Assembly: GCF_029024625.1 (NCBI RefSeq)
Contig: NZ_CP118953.1
Span: forward strand, 1,922,001 to 1,986,000
DNA from: Staphylococcus chromogenes
GTDB taxonomy: Bacteria; Bacillota; Bacilli; Staphylococcales; Staphylococcaceae
Direction: 5' to 3'
Length of the DNA stretch: 64,000 bases
Positions 17,305 through 25,767 of the stretch are shown piece by piece. How positions within the stretch are numbered: position 1 is the stretch's first letter; each line of letters begins with the position of its first letter. A program made the translations under genes and the position numbers. The notes beneath the pieces were generated by a model. That model was given only the letters and a program-made list of their open reading frames with translations. It was not told where the DNA came from and did no database searches.

Positions 17305-18056
17305 AATGCTCCTCCTAAAAATTCATAGACGTCTTTAAAACGGCTAAGATTATGGCTTTCAAACGCTTTAGTTGATGTAATGATAATAGGCGTCTCTTCC
17401 GTATGAATACGCGCAAAATAACTTTGATAAAATTTTGAAGCATCCGCTAAAATGTAGGTTTGTAAACCATAGCGCATCGCATTTTCTTTCATAAATGCCT
17501 CTTGTTCGTCTGGCGTTGTCAATCCTGCATCACAATCAATGCCGTTAATACCTAAAAACACCTTGTTGAAAGAGTAATGTTTAAGACTGTCGGCCGCTCT
17601 GCTTCCGACAACAGCCATTGTCGTAGGTTTAATGGAGCCCCCAACGATTCTTGTCAAATAGCCTTTTTTAATTAACGCTTCTACATGCGGCAATCCATTG
17701 GTGACAACGGTAATGTCTTTCGCCTTGATGTGCGCAATCATCTCCAATGTCGTGGAGCCTGCGTCAATGTAGATACAATCTCCATCTTTAATTAATTGGG
17801 CGGCTTGTTGCGCAATTTGTATTTTTTCATCAATGTGCTGCGTACGTTTCGTATCTAAGGCCAATTCTTGTTGCGCTTGTGTTAATTTTGCCCCCCCATG
17901 CACACGGATGAGCCATCCTTCTTCTTGAAGTTTGGTCAAATCACGACGCATCGTTGAAGCACTACACCCTGTATATTCAATAAGATGTTGCAACGATAAA
18001 AAGTGGTGCTTGCGCAAGGCATCTAAAATCATTTCATGTCTTTTTTCGGTTAACAT
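17301..18056 (-). CDS. fruR: DeoR family transcriptional regulator of the fructose operon
   Basis: The protein has 251 residues. A DeoR-type helix-turn-helix occupies residues 1-55 (YTGCSASTMRRDLTKLQEEGW), and a DeoRC sugar-phosphate sensing domain occupies 75-230 (DAGSTTLEMIAHI, VVTNG, GINGID). It probably represses the fru genes until fructose 1-phosphate appears. It is the first gene of the operon and so autoregulated, with GAGGTGA before the ATG. TGATTG-type repeats lie just upstream of the -35 and could be its operator. Confidence 0.9.
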   Translation of the reverse strand: MLTEKRHEMILDALRKHHFLSLQHLIEYTGCSASTMRRDLTKLQEEGWLIRVHGGAKLTQAQQELALDTKRTQHIDEKIQIAQQAAQLIKDGDCIYIDAGSTTLEMIAHIKAKDITVVTNGLPHVEALIKKGYLTRIVGGSIKPTTMAVVGSRAADSLKHYSFNKVFLGINGIDCDAGLTTPDEQEAFMKENAMRYGLQTYILADASKFYQSYFARIHTEETPIIITSTKAFESHNLSRFKDVYEFLGGAL

Positions 18057-18078
18057 TGAGTCACCTCATTTCACTTAC

Positions 18079-18107
18079 ATTATAATGAATCCGTTTCCAC
18101 AAATCAA
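18079..18107 (-). promoter_or_regulatory. fru promoter with embedded cre site
   Basis: On the minus strand TTGATT (18102-18107), a 17-base spacer and TATAAT (18079-18084) form a good sigma-A promoter. The spacer holds a CcpA-type cre (18085-18099, TGGAAACGGATTCA core) that fits the consensus except for one edge base. A cre between -35 and -10 is a blocking position, so glucose repression is expected. Confidence 0.75.
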
Positions 18108-18155
18108 TCATTTTCTATCACTTACAATCAAAAACAACCATATAACGACGTAAAA

Positions 18156-18202
18156 AAGACACATTTAACGTTTTTTCATTCAAAAACAATCAAATGTGTC
18201 TT
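18156..18202 (-). terminator. Terminator of ybaK
   Basis: AAGACACATTT pairs with AAATGTGTCTT around a 25-nt loop, and the minus-strand exit is a run of T. It lies between the ybaK stop and the fru promoter. Confidence 0.75.
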
Positions 18203-18208
18203 CAATCC

Positions 18209-18685
18209 TTATGTTGTGATGATGGAGGCTTTGTGCGCTTTTGCGAGGGTAGCTAAATCTTTGGGGTCCACGCCCATTTGCACACCACGCTGACCTGCAC
18301 TGACATAGACACGGTCATTTTCAAACATCGTCGTATCAAAAACTGTAGGAAAGGCCGTTTTCATCCCTATAGGTGAACAGCCTCCTCGCACATACCCTGT
18401 CACCTGCTTTAAATCGTCAAGTGGCATTAATTGTAGCTTTTTTTCTCCCACAACATGTGCCGCTTGCTTCATATCAAGATGGGCTTGTACTGGAATGACG
18501 AACACAAAATGGTCATGTTGTGCATTTTCAAGTACTAATGTTTTAAAGACTTGCTCTGGGTTCGCCCCTATTTTTTCAGCGACATGCGTCCCGTCCTTAT
18601 GGGTGTCGCCCACTTCGAACGTACGTACCTCGTAGGAGATTTTTGCTTGATCTAAACGTCGCATCGCATTAGTCTTTTTAGCCAT
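18209..18685 (-). CDS. ybaK: Cys-tRNA(Pro)/Cys-tRNA(Cys) deacylase YbaK
   Basis: The protein is about 158 residues. YbaK/EbsC fold features include NAMRRLDQAKI at the start, FKTLVLEN, FVIPVQAHLDMKQAA, GGCSPIGMK and a closing VSAGQRGVQMGVDP. It removes cysteine mischarged on tRNA-Pro. The ATG at 18685 is preferred, since the GTG three codons upstream abuts the GAGGAAGTGA ribosome-binding stretch. It follows the large glycosyltransferase gene after 18 bases and may be cotranscribed with it. Confidence 0.9.
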   Translation of the reverse strand: MAKKTNAMRRLDQAKISYEVRTFEVGDTHKDGTHVAEKIGANPEQVFKTLVLENAQHDHFVFVIPVQAHLDMKQAAHVVGEKKLQLMPLDDLKQVTGYVRGGCSPIGMKTAFPTVFDTTMFENDRVYVSAGQRGVQMGVDPKDLATLAKAHKASIITT

Positions 18686-18703
18686 TACGCTCACTTCCTC
18701 ACT

Positions 18704-21025
18704 TTAGTTAAACATTTTATTTACAATTTTCTTATCTGAACATGATGTATCTTGTGTCATAAACGTTTGAATGATTGCACTGTGATCCACATGTGGATGC
18801 GTTTGAATATACTGCGCAATTTCACGTGGCTCTGCAGGAAACTGTCTTACACTGGCGATTTCTTTAAAATCAAAATAAAAACCTACAGATTGTTTATAGT
18901 CGGACGTATCTTCATCCAAGACTATCATCGGACGATTCAGATGTGCATAATCAAATAATGCCGAAGAATAATCGGTAATCAGAGCGTCTGAAATCAAATA
19001 AAGTTCCTGTATGTCTATCCATTCGTTCATAAAACAGTGAATACGTGGGTGCATATGACGATAAGTTTCATACAGATGACCTTCGTTAGGATGAAGTTTT
19101 ACAATCACTTCATAATGATTCGGTAAAGCATTAAGGAGTTCGATTAAATCTAACTGCGAAATTTGCTCACGTTGTGTTTTGCGCCAAGTTGGACAAAACA
19201 GGAGATAACACGTTTCTGAGTGTTGGAGATCAAAATATTTTTCTTGTATTTCCATACGTTCTGTCGCATTGTTGTTATCTTTTAGCAACAAACTATTTCG
19301 CGGCGCACCTTCTTGCCATATACGTAATGATGGATGTGCTTTTAAATTAAATGCACTTGATATGAGTGTTTCATAACGGTCAGAACATGATAAAAGGATA
19401 TCCCACTTTTTCATGCGTGGCATAAAAGCCTCGCTTTGGCGCTTACGCTCTTCTTCATCTATTAAGTCATTAACCATGCGTTTTAGCGGAACACCATGCC
19501 AAGTTTGGATGACTTCTTGCTTCGGATGTTTTAATAAACGATCCCATAAATTGCCGTTAATAATCACAAAATGCGATTTTTCAAATGCTTCGACATATTC
19601 CTTGGAACCAAAACGGACAGGATGAAAACCGTAGCGTCTAATTTCAATATCAACAAATTCATTACTTGAACTTACATGAATCTGATGTTGTGGATATTGA
19701 CGTTGAATCTCTAGCGCGAGTGCTTTCGGGTCTCCCGAAAAGTTTTTCCCATGAAACGATTCGATAAATACATGGTTCTTAGAAGGTGAATATTTCTGTT
19801 GGTGACGTTGTTTGTATTTTTTCTCGGTCGCAAAAATCGCACGTCTTGCATATTGATAGAGACGGGATTGTTTATTAAATTTACGTTTCCATGATTCAGG
19901 AAGATGATTAAACGCTTTTTTTAGCGTATGTTTTATCACATAACGACTATAATAAAAACGCTCAGCGCTCGAGACTTGTGCGACTTCATGTGCCTTAATA
20001 TCATGGGATTGTGCCATAGAAAAAAGCTGTTCTAATAATGCTTGACTATAGTCTTCATATTGAAACTGCTGATGAAAATACTGAAAATCTTCTTGGCGCA
20101 TCGTCTCAGTATAGGTTTCATTTATAGCTTTCATAATGAGTTCATAGTCATGTGTGAGTTGTTTATTTAAAAATGAAACCGCATGAAAGGGTTCATAAAT
20201 CGGTTGAAGTACTTGGTCATCTCCCGGATAAATACAAGCTTTGTGTCCCTTGCCTATCGCTTCAAGTATTGAATATCCTAAAGTTTCATATGGAGAAGTA
20301 GATAAGTATATCGCATGTTCAGGCATGGCTTTGTTAAGGTGCACATGTTCTTCAAGATGATAGTAACGAATGAGTTGTTCGTATAACTCGAGGGAGGGTC
20401 CATATCCTTGAACGAACAGCTGTACATCCCTTTGCCCTTTCGTATGTACAATAAAATGCATTAATCTTAAAGCGTAGGAAATATCTTTAATCGCATCTTC
20501 AAAACGTGCTTTAATCATTAAATTTTTCGTTGGAGGACTTGGCATAGGTTGATAAACGATATGATCTGTATTGACATACATCGGAAAAACATAAGGATAA
20601 TCATACTGTTTTTCAAATTGTGCTGCAATTTCAGGGGTACTTACGCGTATCGCGTCTACCGCTTCTAGTGCTAAATCACGCGTTCCGTGAATATAAGCTA
20701 ACGGTCCGTGTATTTCACCAAGAATTTTAATGTGCGGCGCCCGGCGTTTTACCTCACGCGCAAATCCAAAAAAATCCTCTCTCGTCAAAATGAGGACGTC
20801 ACACGCAAGCAACGATTTTTCACTTCGAAAGCTTTCAAAATGAATGCCTTCGATTTCTCGGCGTGCATCGCTTTTTAACTTTTGAATATGACGTTTTCGA
20901 AATGGTAAATAATTAATGTAAGTGACCGTGTGGCCCGCTTCTTTTAATGTACGCAATAGATTTAAATTACTGCGTGTTGTGCCTCCTTGTTGAAATAAAT
21001 TAAACCCTAATATTTTTATATGCAT
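18704..21025 (-). CDS. Two-domain glycosyltransferase (GT4-like + CDP-glycerol glycerophosphotransferase)
   Basis: The protein has 773 residues. The N-terminal half (about 1-360) resembles a GT-B glycosyltransferase (GGTTRSNLNLLRTL near the start, YETLGYSILEAIGKG at the nucleotide-sugar site). The C-terminal part (about 420-760) has the TagF/TarF signatures QTWHGVPLKRM, KLHPNEG and ALITDYSSALFDYA. It therefore joins a sugar transferase to a polyol-phosphate transferase, a design seen in teichoic-acid-like polymer enzymes. Its acceptor is unknown. No signal peptide or membrane helix is seen, so it is cytoplasmic or peripheral. It lies between norA and ybaK. Confidence 0.82.
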   Translation of the reverse strand: MHIKILGFNLFQQGGTTRSNLNLLRTLKEAGHTVTYINYLPFRKRHIQKLKSDARREIEGIHFESFRSEKSLLACDVLILTREDFFGFAREVKRRAPHIKILGEIHGPLAYIHGTRDLALEAVDAIRVSTPEIAAQFEKQYDYPYVFPMYVNTDHIVYQPMPSPPTKNLMIKARFEDAIKDISYALRLMHFIVHTKGQRDVQLFVQGYGPSLELYEQLIRYYHLEEHVHLNKAMPEHAIYLSTSPYETLGYSILEAIGKGHKACIYPGDDQVLQPIYEPFHAVSFLNKQLTHDYELIMKAINETYTETMRQEDFQYFHQQFQYEDYSQALLEQLFSMAQSHDIKAHEVAQVSSAERFYYSRYVIKHTLKKAFNHLPESWKRKFNKQSRLYQYARRAIFATEKKYKQRHQQKYSPSKNHVFIESFHGKNFSGDPKALALEIQRQYPQHQIHVSSSNEFVDIEIRRYGFHPVRFGSKEYVEAFEKSHFVIINGNLWDRLLKHPKQEVIQTWHGVPLKRMVNDLIDEEERKRQSEAFMPRMKKWDILLSCSDRYETLISSAFNLKAHPSLRIWQEGAPRNSLLLKDNNNATERMEIQEKYFDLQHSETCYLLFCPTWRKTQREQISQLDLIELLNALPNHYEVIVKLHPNEGHLYETYRHMHPRIHCFMNEWIDIQELYLISDALITDYSSALFDYAHLNRPMIVLDEDTSDYKQSVGFYFDFKEIASVRQFPAEPREIAQYIQTHPHVDHSAIIQTFMTQDTSCSDKKIVNKMFN

Positions 21026-21093
21026 AGACGGTTCGCTCCTATAACTAGTCTTTTCATAAGTTTATGGATATTACTTTTAATCATCGATATGCT

Positions 21094-22254
21094 TTAATTG
21101 CTTTTTAAACGTTGGCGTAACTGTTTTTCGATAAAGATGACCATGCATCCTAGTGCCATAAAAGCAATGGACATGAGTAGCGGGAATTCAATATTCAAAT
21201 CATAAAGCCCTCCTGCAAATAAAGGTCCTACAAAATTACCCATACTCGTAAATGTTGAGTTGATGCCTCCTGCAAAACCTTGCCTGTCGCCAGCGATATT
21301 TGAAAAATAATTGGTTAACGCAGGGCGAATCAAATCAAACCCAATGAAAACAATAAAGCAAATCAACATCACATGCCAATAAGTGTGAGCGAAAATTAAA
21401 AGCCCAAGAATGATTGCAGAATAAATCAAAGCATACATAATAAATGTCAATTCACTAAAATATCGGATTAGCTTATCGAAAAAGAAAATTTGAAAAATCG
21501 CTCCAAAAATGCCACCACCTGTAATAGCGATAGAAATATCCGCCGGCTGAAAATTCATTTTATCAGCTGTGTAAAGTGGGAATAACGTTTCAAAAGCGGA
21601 TAATCCTAAGGCAAGTATTAAAGTCAATATGGCAGGAGTGACAAACATTTTAAAGTTCACTTCGCTCAATTGACGTCCTTCTATTGTCGTAAAACCTTGC
21701 CCTGTTTGATTTTGAGGAGAACGTACGAGTAACACTGTCCCTACAAAAGCAAAGATCCCTAATACCCCAGCAAAGATAAACGGTAATCTATGAGAGATTT
21801 CAGCTAAAAAGCCCCCCATCCCAGGACCTAATATAAACCCTGCTGAAATAATGGCTGACATATACCCAAAATTTTTAGCCTTATCTTTGGCCGGTGAAAT
21901 GTCAGCAATCAAACCCGTCACACCAGGCATGACCATTCCGGCACTCAATCCTCCGAGAACACGGGAGATAATGAGAATCGTAAATGTATGGCCAAACGCA
22001 AAAAGAAACTCTGACACACTAAATAATACAAGCCCGATACAAATAATGAGTTTCTTTCCTAATTTATCAGCTAATGCACCGCCAAAAGGAGAAATGATCA
22101 TCTGTGCGAGTGCAAAGGCGGCCACAAGTATACCTAAGTCCGCCCCAGTAAGCCCTAAATCCTTCAAATAAATTGGCAACACCGGAATCACGAGCCCAAT
22201 ACCAAGAAAGATTAAAAATATGTTTGTATATAAAACGATAAGCTGTTTTTTCAT
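21094..22254 (-). CDS. norA: Multidrug efflux MFS transporter NorA
   Basis: This 386-residue protein has 12 hydrophobic segments. The major facilitator motif A is seen in FGGALADKLGKK (after TM2), and motif C in TM5 (SAGFILGPGMGGFLAE). Start, length and spacing match NorA (388 residues in S. aureus), a proton-driven exporter of quinolones, dyes and biocides. The ATG has GGAGGTGACG upstream. Its known regulator MgrA is encoded 5.6 kb away in the same window. The 291-base gap upstream is noncoding. Confidence 0.9.
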   Translation of the reverse strand: MKKQLIVLYTNIFLIFLGIGLVIPVLPIYLKDLGLTGADLGILVAAFALAQMIISPFGGALADKLGKKLIICIGLVLFSVSEFLFAFGHTFTILIISRVLGGLSAGMVMPGVTGLIADISPAKDKAKNFGYMSAIISAGFILGPGMGGFLAEISHRLPFIFAGVLGIFAFVGTVLLVRSPQNQTGQGFTTIEGRQLSEVNFKMFVTPAILTLILALGLSAFETLFPLYTADKMNFQPADISIAITGGGIFGAIFQIFFFDKLIRYFSELTFIMYALIYSAIILGLLIFAHTYWHVMLICFIVFIGFDLIRPALTNYFSNIAGDRQGFAGGINSTFTSMGNFVGPLFAGGLYDLNIEFPLLMSIAFMALGCMVIFIEKQLRQRLKSN

Positions 22255-22545
22255 ATGCCGACGTCACCTCCAAAGCAAATAGTGAATCTATTATATATGT
22301 GTCTATCCCAAGTTGAAAAGCGTTATGAGTTGAATTCTCTACATATTTTCCGTAGTGTATGTGACGGATAAAACTATACAGAATTCACTTCTGATGCAAC
22401 TTATAAAATGGTATTTAACGTTTGTGTCACGCGAAAAATTGGCACATCTTGTCTCATCACACTTAATGAGTAAATGGTGATGTCCCATATTAAATTTATT
22501 TAATTTTATCACACTATGACATTTTTATTTTAAAGGAGGCCTTAT

Positions 22546-23163
22546 ATGCAAGCCCGATACATTGCTCGAGCCTTATACATCGTTTTAATGTTGGTGACGT
22601 TTATCGTCCCTCATCACTTTAAATTTCTTTTATTAAATATGACGCTTGCTTACATCCCATTAGAACTCGCTTATCTATTAAAATTATTTGTGCCTAGACG
22701 TTTGTTTGAATGGCCTTTATTTCTTATCTACCTTCTTATCTTCGTGTTAATGCTACCGAACACATTTTACATGGTGACAGACTTAATACATTTAAATCAG
22801 TTTTCATTTAGCTTTTTATCTGGCCTTGTCTTAAATGAATGGATTCACTTTGGTTTACTCATTTGTGGCGTTTTATTCGCTGTCTATTACTTTATGTTGA
22901 TTTCACTTGAGCTCTTCCATTTGCCTTTCCCGGCTTGGATACGTTACGGGCTGTTAGTTGGGATGATTTTATTAAATGGATTAGGCATTTATATCGGTCG
23001 CTTTTTAAGATTTCATAGCGTCCATATTATTAATAATCCGTTTTCAGTCATTTGGTCTACATTGAAATCCATCGATAGCGCAGCTCTGACGTTTATTTTA
23101 TTAATGGCGTTAATACAAGGCCTTCTATTACTATGTTTGAAAGGAGTACGAACAAGACCATGA
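22546..23163 (+). CDS. DUF1361 family membrane protein
   Basis: This 205-residue protein has about six membrane helices with the family pattern NMTLAYIPLELA, MLPNTFYMVTDLIHL and IGRFLRFHSVHI. DUF1361 proteins have no established role. AAAGGAGG precedes the ATG. It is followed by a small membrane-protein gene through an ATGA overlap. Confidence 0.82.
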   Translation: MQARYIARALYIVLMLVTFIVPHHFKFLLLNMTLAYIPLELAYLLKLFVPRRLFEWPLFLIYLLIFVLMLPNTFYMVTDLIHLNQFSFSFLSGLVLNEWIHFGLLICGVLFAVYYFMLISLELFHLPFPAWIRYGLLVGMILLNGLGIYIGRFLRFHSVHIINNPFSVIWSTLKSIDSAALTFILLMALIQGLLLLCLKGVRTRP

Positions 23164-23423
23164 TATTTGTATTTCTCATTATTGCTCTCCAATGCGGAAT
23201 GAGTGTTTTGCTTTATCGTCTTAATTGGCCTATACCGTGGTGTATTGCGTTATTTTTCTCGCCCTTTGGCATTGGTCTATTTTTACTCCAACTCTTTTAT
23301 TATGAGCGTCACTATCCGAACTGGCACGTCCCTTTTCACATTAAATTAAAGTTAAAATATATGTATATTCTCACATTTTTTGAATTTGTATTTTTGTATT
23401 TACTTCTTTTTGTGGTTAAATAA
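23160..23423 (+). CDS. Small membrane protein, unknown function
   Basis: The protein has 87 residues and three hydrophobic segments. I choose the ATG at 23160, which overlaps the DUF1361 stop (ATGA), with AAGGAG 13 bases upstream. An earlier in-frame ATG at 23133 would add nine polar residues and precedes that site. No family is recognised. It is likely cotranscribed with the DUF1361 gene and the CPBP protease that follows after 26 bases. Confidence 0.65.
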   Translation: MIFVFLIIALQCGMSVLLYRLNWPIPWCIALFFSPFGIGLFLLQLFYYERHYPNWHVPFHIKLKLKYMYILTFFEFVFLYLLLFVVK

Positions 23424-23449
23424 AGATATTACATCATGGGAGGCAAATT

Positions 23450-24166
23450 ATGAACGCATCTAAAACACAGCGTCCGCATTGGCGGGATTTGTGGGCATTT
23501 GTCATTTATTTTGGATTATCTCAAATCATTGCGCTTTTGCTCTACTATTTTTATATGCATTTTGCAATTTCAAAAACACCGACGCCCGTCCTCTTTTTAT
23601 GGACGAGTACTTTGACTTCTGTTGGGGTCATTGGTTTTCTTGCTTGGTCACATCGCCACCATCTAAAAACAAAATTGATACAACAACTGAGAGGATTAAA
23701 GCAGGCCTTTCTCTCCATCATTTTGGCGTATGTCATTTATCTTATTTTGAATGTCTTTTTAGGTGTGGCTTTAAAATTTTTGCCAAAAGCTTGGCAATTT
23801 GACAATACTTCGAACCAAAAAGCGCTTTTAGTGCTGTTTCAAGATAAAAGTTGGCTCCCTTTTGTTTTCATCGTTTTAGTCATTTTAACGCCAATTACAG
23901 AAGAGTTGTTATTTCGACATATTATCATCGGGGAACTGGGCAAGAAATTTGGGATTTGGGTAATGGGAGCTTTTTCCATATTTATTTTCACATTTTTGCA
24001 CGTGAAGTCTGCCACATCCCCTTTTGAAGCAGCCCCTTATTTATTAATGTCTTGCCTATTTGTAATTATGTATATACGGTCGCGATGCAATATTGCCGTT
24101 TCTATCACATTACATATGTTGGTCAATGGCTTTTCGTTTTTGGCCATTGTGATGCAATCTATTTAA
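23450..24166 (+). CDS. CPBP family intramembrane glutamic endopeptidase
   Basis: This 238-residue membrane protein of the CAAX protease and bacteriocin-processing (ABI) family has TEELLFRHI (the EExxxR motif) at about residue 148, FTFLHVKS at about 180 and HMLVNG at about 223. These give the catalytic glutamates and histidines. The substrate is unknown. GGGAGGC precedes the ATG. It is the third gene of a short membrane-protein run. A second, unrelated-in-position CPBP gene occurs at 33354. Confidence 0.87.
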   Translation: MNASKTQRPHWRDLWAFVIYFGLSQIIALLLYYFYMHFAISKTPTPVLFLWTSTLTSVGVIGFLAWSHRHHLKTKLIQQLRGLKQAFLSIILAYVIYLILNVFLGVALKFLPKAWQFDNTSNQKALLVLFQDKSWLPFVFIVLVILTPITEELLFRHIIIGELGKKFGIWVMGAFSIFIFTFLHVKSATSPFEAAPYLLMSCLFVIMYIRSRCNIAVSITLHMLVNGFSFLAIVMQSI

Positions 24167-24212
24167 CCCTTTATCACATCTAACGCTAACATTCCGATGA
24201 CCTTAAATGAAT

Positions 24213-24252
24213 TAGCCCTCAAAATTTACGCTTAGATAAATTTTGAGGGCTA
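24213..24252 (-). repeat. Dispersed hairpin repeat, copy 6 (GCCCTC/GAGGGC variant)
   Basis: TAGCCCTCAAAATTTA pairs with TAAATTTTGAGGGCTA, with compensated changes relative to copy 1. It lies between the convergent CPBP gene and mdh. Confidence 0.9.
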
Positions 24253-24386
24253 ATTTAATAAGACTTGAAATAGAAAATATTTATTTTCGAACTAAAAGTA
24301 AAATCTCATTACAACCTAAAGGAATTGTTTTTTAATTCAAGCACATCGTTCATTTCTAATCTAAATTCTTAAGTAACATTAATAAC

Positions 24387-25328
24387 TTAAACATGCCCCT
24401 TGAGTGATGCTTTAAGTTGGCGTACCGCTTCTGCAGAATGCGCAAACTGTTGACGTTCCTCGTCTGTCAAATCAATTTCAATGACTTTCTCAATCCCATT
24501 TACCCCTAGCACTGTTGGCACACCGATATATAAATCTTCTAACCCATAAACACCGTTACAATAGGCGATACTTGGCAACACACGCTTTTTGTCTAAAATA
24601 ATGGCCTCCACCATTTCATATACCGCAGCTGCAGGGGCATAATAAGCCGAGCCATCTCCGAGCAGTTTGACAATTTCCGCACCCCCATTTTGTGTGCGCT
24701 TAATAATATCTTGTATTTTTTCTTGCGGTAAAAGTTCATTGAAGGGAACGCCATTCACATGACTATGTCTTATTAAAGGTACCATTGTATCCCCATGACC
24801 ACCTAGAACGATGCCATGCACATCATTAACCGCAACGCCTAAAGCGTCTGCCACAAATGTATTAAATCTTGCTGAATCTAATACTCCAGATTGTCCCATC
24901 ACGCGTTCACTCGGAAATCCTGATTTTTGATAGACAGTATAGGTCATCGCATCAACTGGGTTCGTGAGTACAATAATTTTACACTCCGGTGAATATTTAA
25001 CAATTTGCTCAGTCACCTCAATCATGACTTGTTCGTTTGTTTGAATCAATTCATCTCTCGTCATGCCTGGCAAACGTGGCACCCCTGCTGTAATCACAAC
25101 AACGTCAGAATCTTTAGTTTCACTATAATCCGTTGTCGATGTGACATGCGTATCAAATCCTAAAATCGATCCGCTTTGTAAGATGTCTAATGTTTTCCCT
25201 TTGATGGCTTGCTTATTTTTTTCTCGATCGACTAAAACGACATCCGCAATGTCGCGTGTTGCCGTTATAAAGGCCAGTGTTGAACCTGTATGCCCCGAAC
25301 CTATAATAGATACTTTTTTACGTTTCAT
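24387..25328 (-). CDS. mdh: Malate dehydrogenase, LDH-like type
   Basis: The 313-residue protein has an LDH/MDH fold. The NAD site is IGSGHTGSTLA, and the catalytic His lies in VLGGHGDTMVP. The substrate loop reads GVPRLPGMTRDEL. Arginine stands where lactate dehydrogenases have glutamine (position 102 in LDH numbering), which marks malate/oxaloacetate specificity. The catalytic Arg-109 follows in MTR. The ATG has AAAGGGGG upstream. It is monocistronic, with its own promoter and an upstream cre. Lactate dehydrogenase is the alternative but conflicts with the loop residue. Confidence 0.88.
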   Translation of the reverse strand: MKRKKVSIIGSGHTGSTLAFITATRDIADVVLVDREKNKQAIKGKTLDILQSGSILGFDTHVTSTTDYSETKDSDVVVITAGVPRLPGMTRDELIQTNEQVMIEVTEQIVKYSPECKIIVLTNPVDAMTYTVYQKSGFPSERVMGQSGVLDSARFNTFVADALGVAVNDVHGIVLGGHGDTMVPLIRHSHVNGVPFNELLPQEKIQDIIKRTQNGGAEIVKLLGDGSAYYAPAAAVYEMVEAIILDKKRVLPSIAYCNGVYGLEDLYIGVPTVLGVNGIEKVIEIDLTDEERQQFAHSAEAVRQLKASLKGHV

Positions 25329-25360
25329 GACCGAATCCCCCTTTATCCTTCCTCATTTTC

Positions 25361-25410
25361 ATTATAGCATCGAAAATTGAAATATGAACGTTAAAATGAA
25401 AGCGCTTTCT
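25361..25410 (-). promoter_or_regulatory. mdh promoter and upstream cre site
   Basis: On the minus strand the -35 is TTCATA, the spacer 16 bases and the -10 TATAAT (25361-25366). The near-perfect palindrome ATGAAAGCGCTTTCT (25396-25410) fits every fixed position of the CcpA cre consensus and lies 8 bases upstream of the -35. A cre upstream of -35 can activate or repress. Confidence 0.8.
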
Positions 25411-25416
25411 AAAAAA

Positions 25417-25450
25417 TAGGGGCAAATAACATGCGCGTCATCTCCCCCTA
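25417..25450 (-). terminator. Probable terminator of the CobW/AKR group
   Basis: TAGGGG and CCCCTA pair around a 22-nt loop, with a T-rich run on the minus-strand exit. It lies just beyond the last gene of the group and before the mdh cre. Confidence 0.5.
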
Positions 25451-25458
25451 GTATTACC

Positions 25459-25743
25459 TTAACTATGTGCTGAAAAGAATACATTTAAAACTACTGCAAA
25501 AATGCCTACGATACAAAGTGTCATGACCAGAAGCAGCAGACTTGTTTTTCCATACTTTAGTAAAAATGCAATAAATGTGGCGATGACATGATAGACCATA
25601 AATACGCCAATGATTGCGACGAACCAGATAATTTTAGGTGAAAATAACAACACCAACATCATTAAAATCGCAAAAACTACATACGGCACAGCAATCATGT
25701 TACGCATAAATACAAAATGCCGTCTTTTTACATCTTGAGTCAT
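25459..25743 (-). CDS. Small membrane protein, unknown function
   Basis: The protein has 94 residues. The N-terminus is basic (TQDVKRRHFVFMRN), followed by three hydrophobic segments. It is not recognised. AAGGAG precedes the ATG. It follows the aldo-keto reductase after 24 bases and is the last gene of that group. Confidence 0.65.
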   Translation of the reverse strand: MTQDVKRRHFVFMRNMIAVPYVVFAILMMLVLLFSPKIIWFVAIIGVFMVYHVIATFIAFLLKYGKTSLLLLVMTLCIVGIFAVVLNVFFSAHS

Positions 25744-25767
25744 TTTTTAAATCTCCTTTATCGTTAT

